Program-made: the position numbers and the translations under genes
Shown here: one piece after another, positions 13,768-20,962 of the stretch
Layout of the letters: the number at the start of each line of letters is the position of its first letter
Position numbering within the stretch: the first letter of the stretch is position 1
Notes under the pieces: model-generated
Told to the model about the DNA's origin: nothing
What the model saw: only the letters and a program-made list of their open reading frames with translations
Database searches by the model: none
Assembly (NCBI GenBank): GCA_035464115.1
Contig: DATHSN010000148.1
Location: 1-20,962, forward strand
Direction of reading: 5' to 3'
DNA length: 20,962 bases
From: DATHSN01 sp035464115
GTDB lineage: Bacteria > Actinomycetota > Acidimicrobiia > Acidimicrobiales > SKKL01

Positions 13768-13779
13768 CCGCCGCGGTCA
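13765..13779. terminator. Bidirectional inverted repeat at azlD/ftsX stops
   Basis: TGACCG and CGGTCA pair around CCG. The outer three bases on each side are the azlD and ftsX stop codons. It is short and lacks a T-run. Confidence 0.35.
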
Positions 13780-14670
13780 CACGTCGAGGAAGCGGCTCAC
13801 CGCGATGCCCGACCCGATGGCGCCGACGAGCATGCCGACCACGAGGATGAAGATGCTCGTGCTCATCACCTCGCTCGAGTCGACCACGAACCCTTGGAGG
13901 ATCTGGAGATCCTCCGCGTTCGACAATCGGGTCTCGAAGAAGTTGTTGAGCACGTAGACCGACCCCACCGCGATCACCGCGCCGACCACCCCCTGGATCA
14001 GGCCCTCGAGCATGAACGGGATGCGGATGAACCAGTTGGTGGCACCCACCAGCTTCATGACCTCGACCTCGCGACGGCGGGCGTACATGGCCATGCGGAT
14101 GGTGTTGAGGATGAGCAGACCGGCGGCGAACAACAGCACGCCGGCGACGATGAGGATGCCGATGGAGAGCACGCGCGACAGGCGCTGCACCGTCTGGACG
14201 GTGTCGAACGCGAACACCACCTCGCGCACCCCGGGGCGGTCCTCGTACTGCGACCCGAGGGCCCGGATGGCCTCGGCGTCGGGGTCGGCGGGCACCACCC
14301 GGTACGACGGCGGGAGGATGTCGGGCGTGACCGCCTCGACCATCTCCGGCGAGCGGGCGAACAGCTGCTGGAACTCCTCGTAGGCCTGCTCCTGGTCGAC
14401 GTAGACCCACTCGTCGACCGCGGGGCTGCCCTCGAGGGACTCCTGCACGGCGCGGTCCTGGTCGACGGTGGCGTCGGCGTTCATGAACACGATGAACTCG
14501 ATGCCGCCCCGCCAGCGGGCGGTGGCGTTCTCGACGCCCTGGCGCAGGAGCAGCGCCGAGCCCACCAGCGACAGCGACACCGCGACGGTGACCATCGAGG
14601 CGAGCGTGAGGGTGATGTTGCGCTTGAGGTTGTGCCCGGTCTCCCGGACGACGTAATCGACCTTGGCCAT
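13777..14670 (-). CDS. ftsX: Cell division ABC transporter permease FtsX
   Basis: This 297-residue membrane protein pairs with FtsE. The complex transmits ATP hydrolysis across the membrane to activate peptidoglycan hydrolases at the septum. An amphipathic N-terminus (VVRETGHNLKRNITLTLASM) leads into TM1 (about 20-42). A large extracytoplasmic domain follows (about 45-165, with FIVFMNADATVDQ at its start). TM2 is at about 168-190, TM3 at about 215-240 and TM4 at about 268-290. The cytoplasmic motif RRREVEVMKLVGATNWFIRIPFMLEG after TM2 is the FtsX family hallmark. It lies 9 bp downstream of ftsE in one operon. In many actinomycetes smpB follows ftsX; here the next gene is the convergent azlD. 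Confidence 0.95.
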   Translation of the reverse strand: MAKVDYVVRETGHNLKRNITLTLASMVTVAVSLSLVGSALLLRQGVENATARWRGGIEFIVFMNADATVDQDRAVQESLEGSPAVDEWVYVDQEQAYEEFQQLFARSPEMVEAVTPDILPPSYRVVPADPDAEAIRALGSQYEDRPGVREVVFAFDTVQTVQRLSRVLSIGILIVAGVLLFAAGLLILNTIRMAMYARRREVEVMKLVGATNWFIRIPFMLEGLIQGVVGAVIAVGSVYVLNNFFETRLSNAEDLQILQGFVVDSSEVMSTSIFILVVGMLVGAIGSGIAVSRFLDV

Positions 14671-14679
14671 GTGGGTGCC

Positions 14680-15357
14680 CTACTCGTAGACGCCGCGGGA
14701 CTGGTCACGCACGATGCGCCCGCGGTCGAGCTCGATCACACGACGCCGCATCGTGTCGACGATGCCGCGGTCGTGGGTGGCCATCACCACCGTCGTGCCG
14801 GTGCGGTTGATGCGGTCGAGGAGCCGCATGATGCCCACCGAGGTGGCGGGGTCGAGGTTGCCGGTGGGCTCGTCGGCCAGCAGGATCAGCGGCCGGTTCA
14901 CGAACGCCCGGGCGATCGACACGCGCTGCTGCTCACCGCCGGAGAGCTCGTGGGGGTAGTTCTTCATCTTCTTCGAGAGGCCCACCAGCTCGAGGATGGC
15001 GGGCACCTGGGTGCGCACCACGTGGCGGGGGCGGCCGATCACCTCGAGGGCGAACGCCACGTTCTCCGACACCGTCTTGTTGGACAGCAGCTTGAAGTCC
15101 TGGAAGACGCACCCGATGTTGCGGCGCAGGTAGGGCACCTTCCAGCTCGAGAGCTGGCCGATGTCCTTGCCGGCCACGAAGATCTGCCCGCTCTCGGGCG
15201 ACTCCTCCTTGTTCATCAGGCGCAGCATCGTCGACTTGCCCGAGCCCGAGGCCCCGACGAGGAACACGAACTCGCCCTTGGCGATGTCGGCGCTCGCGTC
15301 GCGCAGGGCGACGACGTCGCCCTTGTACGACTTCGTGACGTTCTCCAGCTTGATCAA
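14680..15357 (-). CDS. ftsE: Cell division ATP-binding protein FtsE
   Basis: This 225-residue ABC ATPase is the cytoplasmic partner of FtsX. Walker A is GASGSGKST (35-43), the Q-loop is FQDFKLL (Gln86), the signature LSGGEQQ is at 138-144, Walker B with D-loop is ADEPTGNLD (161-169), and the H-loop is His195. Length and motifs are standard for FtsE. The start is a TTG at 15357 with GAGGA 6 nt upstream; no ATG or GTG fits better. The 153-bp gap after prfB contains a TACCCT hexamer that may give ftsEX its own promoter. Confidence 0.95.
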   Translation of the reverse strand: MIKLENVTKSYKGDVVALRDASADIAKGEFVFLVGASGSGKSTMLRLMNKEESPESGQIFVAGKDIGQLSSWKVPYLRRNIGCVFQDFKLLSNKTVSENVAFALEVIGRPRHVVRTQVPAILELVGLSKKMKNYPHELSGGEQQRVSIARAFVNRPLILLADEPTGNLDPATSVGIMRLLDRINRTGTTVVMATHDRGIVDTMRRRVIELDRGRIVRDQSRGVYE

Positions 15358-15456
15358 CGCAGGTCCTCTGCGGCGTGGCCGGCGGGCGGTGGAGGGCCCG
15401 CGGGCTCGACGCCTCGATCGCTCCTGGCCCCGAACCGCCCGTCCGGGGTCCGGGTG

Positions 15457-15462
15457 AGGGTA
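15457..15462 (-). promoter_or_regulatory. Possible -10 element for ftsEX
   Basis: TACCCT on the minus strand matches TANNNT about 100 bp before the ftsE start. I see no clear -35. The rest of 15358-15510 is G/C-rich with short self-complementary stretches (for example GGCGGCGCCGCC) and no gene. Confidence 0.35.
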
Positions 15463-15510
15463 CCAGTGGGGGGCGGCGCCGCCGTGGCACCCCCCCTGGG
15501 TGGGGGACGC

Positions 15511-16625
15511 TCAGTCGGCCGGCTCGAGCGCGCCGCGCCGCCAGCGCAGGTAGCTCTCCATGAACGGCGACACGTCGCCGTCGAGCACGCCGTCGACGTT
15601 GCCCACCTCGAACTCGGTGCGCAGGTCCTTCACCATCTGGTACGGGTGCAGCACGTAGGAGCGGATCTGGCTGCCCCACCCGACCTCGCGCTGCTCGCCG
15701 GCGATGGCGGCCAGCTCGGCGTCGCGCTTCTCGCGCTCGAGGTCGGCCAGCTTGGCGACCATCACCTGCATGGCCCGCTCCTTGTTCTGGCGCTGGCTGC
15801 GCTCGTTCTGGCACGAGGTGACGAGACCGGTGGGCAGGTGGGTGATGCGCACCGCGGAGTCGGTGACGTTGACGTGCTGGCCGCCGGCGCCCGACGAGCG
15901 GTAGGTGTCGATGCGCAGGTCCTTCTCGTCGATCTGGATGTCGATGTCGCCCAGCTCGAGGAACGGCACCACCGCCACCGACGCGAACGCCGTGTGGCGG
16001 CGGGCGTTGGAGTCGAACGGCGAGATGCGCACCAGGCGGTGCACGCCGCGCTCGGCCTGCATCAACCCGTAGGCGTAGCGGCCCTTGACGATGAACGTGG
16101 CCGAGGTGATGCCGGCCTCCTGGCCCGCCGACACCTCGTCGAGCTCGACGTCGAACCCGCGCTGCTCGGCCCACCGCAGGTACATGCGCAGCAGCATGTT
16201 GGCCCAGTCCTGGGAGTCGGTGCCCCCGGCGCCGGAGTGAACCTCGCACACGGCGTCGCGCTCGTCGTGCTCGCCGGCGAACAGCGAGCGCAGCTCGAGG
16301 TCGTCGAGCTGGCGACGGACGTCGGCGAGCGACTCGTCGATCTCGGCCTCGAGGCTGTCGTCGCCCTCGTCGCGGGCGAGCTCGGCGAGGGTCTCGACGT
16401 CGTCGATCTGGCCGGCCAGGCGGTCGAACACCTCGAGGTCGTCGGTGACCATGGTGAGCTCGGAGGTGACCTGGCGGGCCCGGTCCTGGTCGTCCCAGAG
16501 GTCGGGCCGCGACGCCTCGGTCTCGAGCTGGGGGCGGCGGGCGCGCAGCTCGGGGATCTTCAGGTAGCCCTCGGCCTCGTGGAGCCGGGTGCGCACGGCG
16601 CGCAGGTCGTCGGTGAGGTCGCGCA

Positions 16626-16626
<1 letters not shown>
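15511..16626 (-). CDS. prfB: Peptide chain release factor 2
   Basis: This 371-residue class I release factor ends translation at UGA and UAA. The N-terminal domain is helical and acidic. The codon-reading tripeptide SPF is at 202-204 and the hydrolysis motif GGQ at 248-250 (RSSGAGGQHVNVT). The reading frame is continuous from ATG, with no internal UGA near codon 26, so the autoregulatory +1 frameshift known from Escherichia coli is absent; high-GC actinobacteria are known to lack it. The ATG shares one base with the secA stop (TGATG), so translation is probably coupled to secA. Confidence 0.95.
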
Positions 16627-19349
<2,723 letters not shown>

Positions 19350-19359
19350 GCGGTTGCCC

Positions 19360-19365
19360 ACTCTA
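19360..19365 (-). promoter_or_regulatory. -10 element for secA (near-leaderless)
   Basis: TAGAGT on the minus strand is a TANNNT match ending 10 nt before the ATG at 19349. It predicts a leader of about 3 nt and no Shine-Dalgarno. Confidence 0.5.
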
Positions 19366-19386
19366 CCGGTGGGCCCGCTCGGGGCT

Positions 19387-19409
19387 CCTCACCCCTGGCA
19401 CCTCACCCC
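19387..19409 (-). repeat. Direct repeat upstream of secA promoter
   Basis: GGGGTGAGG occurs twice on the minus strand (19401-19409 and 19387-19395), 14 bp apart start to start. The pair lies about 22-44 bp upstream of the secA -10 hexamer, an activator-type position. The distal copy overlaps the response regulator stop codon. Confidence 0.45.
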
Positions 19410-20026
19410 CCGGGGCGGGGGATGGCTGCGGCGGCGGCCCGCTGCACCCACTCGAGCGCCACGCGCAGCTCGTTGCGGGCGGTGAGGTAGGGCAGACCGA
19501 GCGCCGAGGCGCCGCTCGCCACCGAGCCGCCGTCGACGAGGTGCGCGAGCAGGGCGTCGCGGCGGGCGGTGAGCGCCTCGGGGCGGGTCTCGGCCACCCG
19601 CGCCAGCTCGGAGCGCACCCGGGCCGCGAGCGGCCCCGGCACCCGGCAGCCGCCGGCCGCCACCTCGGCCACCGCGTCGAGGAGCTGGTCGGCCGACTCC
19701 TCCTTGCGCAGCCAGCCCCGGGCCCCGGCCCGGATGGCGTCGGCGAGCTCGTCGAGGTCGTCGCCGACGGTGAGCACCACGATCCGGGCGTCGGGACGCA
19801 GGCGGCGCAGCTCGGCGGTGGCCTCGACGCCGCCGGCGCGGGGCATGCGCAGGTCCATGAGCACCACGTCGGGGGCGTGGGCCATCGCCAGCTCGACCGC
19901 CTCGACGCCGTCGGCGGCCTCGGCCACCACGTCGACGCCGCCGTCTTCGAGGCTCGTGACGACGCCGCGTCGGAACAACGGGTGGTCGTCACACACCAAC
20001 ACGCGCGGGGGGAGGGGTTCGGCCAT
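19403..20026 (-). CDS. Orphan NarL/FixJ-type response regulator with diverged output domain
   Basis: This 207-residue protein has a complete receiver domain: acidic pair Asp13 and Asp14, phospho-acceptor Asp58 in LMDLRMP, Thr86 in VVLT and Lys108 in WLRKEES. The C-terminal region (about 150-195) aligns to a LuxR/GerE helix-turn-helix by its hydrophobic spacing (LTARRDALLAHLVDGG, then ALGLPYLTARNEL). It lacks the usual PRE-E start and the IA...LxLSxxTV core, so DNA binding may be altered. No histidine kinase is in the window. It sits between hpf and secA. A palindrome lies at its predicted promoter, which might be an autoregulatory site (inference). The start ATG at 20026 has no obvious Shine-Dalgarno. 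Confidence 0.85.
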   Translation of the reverse strand: MAEPLPPRVLVCDDHPLFRRGVVTSLEDGGVDVVAEAADGVEAVELAMAHAPDVVLMDLRMPRAGGVEATAELRRLRPDARIVVLTVGDDLDELADAIRAGARGWLRKEESADQLLDAVAEVAAGGCRVPGPLAARVRSELARVAETRPEALTARRDALLAHLVDGGSVASGASALGLPYLTARNELRVALEWVQRAAAAAIPRPGG

Positions 20027-20058
20027 GGCTCGCAGTCGTCGGACGGTCGTGGCACCGT

Positions 20059-20074
20059 CGCGCCAGGTGGCGCG
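20059..20074 (-). promoter_or_regulatory. Operator-like palindrome at response regulator promoter
   Basis: CGCGCCA and TGGCGCG form perfect 7-bp arms around 2 bp. The 2-nt gap suits a dimeric DNA-binding protein better than an RNA hairpin. It lies just downstream of the putative -10 at 20080-20085, overlapping the expected start site. Confidence 0.5.
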
Positions 20075-20079
20075 TCGGC

Positions 20080-20085
20080 AGGCTA
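20080..20085 (-). promoter_or_regulatory. Possible -10 element for response regulator gene
   Basis: TAGCCT on the minus strand matches TANNNT and would give a leader of about 45-50 nt. No clear -35 is visible. Confidence 0.4.
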
Positions 20086-20129
20086 CCGGCCGTGGTGGCC
20101 GACCCCGGTGATCGGAGCGCCGGCGCCGT

Positions 20130-20468
20130 TCAGGTGCCGGCGGTGCGGTGGGCCGCGCCCCCGTGGCGGTGGTTCAGCCGCAGGGTCTTGCGCTTGTGCA
20201 GCCGGTGCTCGAGGGTGTGGGTGACCTTGGTCAGCGCAGCGGGGACGTCGGGGGCGGCTTCGCGACCGACGAGGGGCTCGCCACCACCGTGCAACGTGAC
20301 CTCGCAGACGATGCGGTTCACGATGCGGGGGTTGCGCTCCACCGTGAGGTGCACATCGGCCCGCTCGAGCAGTGGATCGAGGCGATCGAGTCGGCCGACC
20401 GTGTCGGCCACCGCCTCGTCCAGCCCGTGCGGCAGGTCGGTGTGCTGTGCGCTGAGGGTGATCTGCAC
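20130..20468 (-). CDS. hpf: Ribosome hibernation factor HPF/RaiA family, short form
   Basis: This 112-residue protein matches the N-terminal beta-alpha-beta domain of HPF/YfiA. It begins VQITLSAQHTDLPHGLDEAV, has the strand LTVERNPRIVNRIVCEVTLHGGG, and ends with the basic helix THTLEHRLHKRKTLRLNHRH. The family binds the 30S decoding region and silences ribosomes in stationary phase. It lacks the C-terminal dimerisation domain that long HPF uses to form 100S ribosomes and that many actinobacterial homologues carry. The second of two adjacent GTG codons is chosen: AAGGAG lies 5 nt before it but only 2 nt before the first. It is 68 bp downstream of comF and probably in one operon with it. Confidence 0.85.
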   Translation of the reverse strand: MQITLSAQHTDLPHGLDEAVADTVGRLDRLDPLLERADVHLTVERNPRIVNRIVCEVTLHGGGEPLVGREAAPDVPAALTKVTHTLEHRLHKRKTLRLNHRHGGAAHRTAGT

Positions 20469-20496
20469 CACGGCTCCTTCCACAGAGCCCCGGCCC

Positions 20497-20530
20497 CCGG
20501 GGCCCCGGTGCCCACCACGGGCCCCGTGGT
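20497..20530 (-). promoter_or_regulatory. Two inverted repeats between comF and hpf
   Basis: ACCACGG and CCGTGGT (20514-20530, 3-nt loop) are followed in the direction of transcription by the perfect palindrome CCGGGGCCCCGG (20497-20508). They could be an attenuator, a processing signal or a weak terminator. There is no T-run. Confidence 0.4.
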
Positions 20531-20536
20531 CAGATG

Positions 20537-20962
20537 CTACGAACGGCGTTCGCCACCCGGTACCGCCGAAGGTCCCCCGCGGGGAGGGTCGGACGGGGCG
20601 GGCGTCAGGGCGGCCACCAGGCCGACGATCGGTGCTGCGCCCATGGCGAGGAGCGGGCCGGCCGCGCCGGTGAGCGTCGCCCCGGTGGTGCTGACGTCGT
20701 CGACGACGACGACCGGGCCGGTGTGGCGGCGACGGGGGCGGAACGACGCCGGCGCGGCGCGCTCGTGCCGCGACCGGCCGGTCTGGGCCGGGCCGTCGAG
20801 GCGGGCCAGGAGGGGGCGGGCCGGGCGACCGACCCGTCGGGCCACGGCGCGGGCGAGCAGCTCGGCCTGGTCGAACCCGCGCGCCCGGGCTCGTCGTCGG
20901 GTGGTCGGCGCCCACGTGACGACCAGCCCGGCGGGGACCACCTCGAGCCGGGCGACCATGGC
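20537..20962 (-). CDS. ComF family phosphoribosyltransferase-like protein, 5' end outside window
   Basis: At least 141 residues are visible and the frame stays open at the right edge. ComF proteins are usually 200 residues or more, with an N-terminal zinc ribbon, so the start probably lies outside the window. The ATG at 20959 is likely internal. Visible motifs are the ComF hallmark RRRARARGFDQAELLARAVA and the PRPP-binding loop PVVVVDDVSTTGATL. ComF homologues act in DNA uptake in competent bacteria; in actinomycetes the role is not established. A Pro/Gly-rich tail ends in TAG. The next gene downstream is hpf. Confidence 0.85.
   Translation of the reverse strand, partial: AMVARLEVVPAGLVVTWAPTTRRRARARGFDQAELLARAVARRVGRPARPLLARLDGPAQTGRSRHERAAPASFRPRRRHTGPVVVVDDVSTTGATLTGAAGPLLAMGAAPIVGLVAALTPAPSDPPRGGPSAVPGGERRS

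Overview
The window is very GC-rich, strongly G/C-biased at third codon positions, and reads as ordinary chromosome of a high-GC actinomycete. Family content (BTAD regulator, DUF1059, DUF2332, DUF2505, AzlCD) and the comF-hpf-secA and prfB-ftsE-ftsX blocks point to Actinomycetota. A lineage such as Acidimicrobiia is my best guess, by inference only. I see no rRNA, tRNA, CRISPR array, insertion sequence, integrase or phage gene.

Left part (1-4700): a large AAA-type regulatory ATPase on the minus strand that runs off the left edge, a tiny DUF1059 protein, a plus-strand SARP/BTAD regulator, a hemolysin III/PAQR membrane protein, a MOSC-domain protein and a small convergent lipoprotein. Envelope part (4700-6262): a secreted Pro/Asp-rich repeat protein closed by a strong hairpin terminator, then an L,D-transpeptidase lipoprotein. 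Middle (6273-12706): DUF2332 and DUF2505 genes transcribed divergently, galT and a CapA-like lipoprotein on the minus strand, an SDR oxidoreductase and a SAM methyltransferase on the plus strand, and a crotonase on the minus strand. Then azlC-azlD (12761-13767), a branched-chain amino-acid exporter pair with overlapping stop and start.

Right part (13777-20962), all minus strand: comF (cut by the right edge), hpf, an orphan response regulator, secA, prfB, ftsE, ftsX. This joins ribosome hibernation, protein export, translation termination and the divisome ABC complex that activates peptidoglycan hydrolases. secA and prfB share one base and ftsE-ftsX are 9 bp apart.

I found no convincing new multi-gene system. 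The most notable signals are regulatory. About ten genes lack a Shine-Dalgarno sequence and instead have a TANNNT-like -10 hexamer ending 5-12 nt before the start codon, which implies leaderless or near-leaderless mRNAs and fixes several starts. Convergent gene pairs end in inverted repeats that include both stop codons. Operator-like repeats sit at the response regulator promoter and upstream of the secA promoter. Intergenic gaps are all under 300 bp; the largest (4701-4938) holds a promoter and two hairpins.
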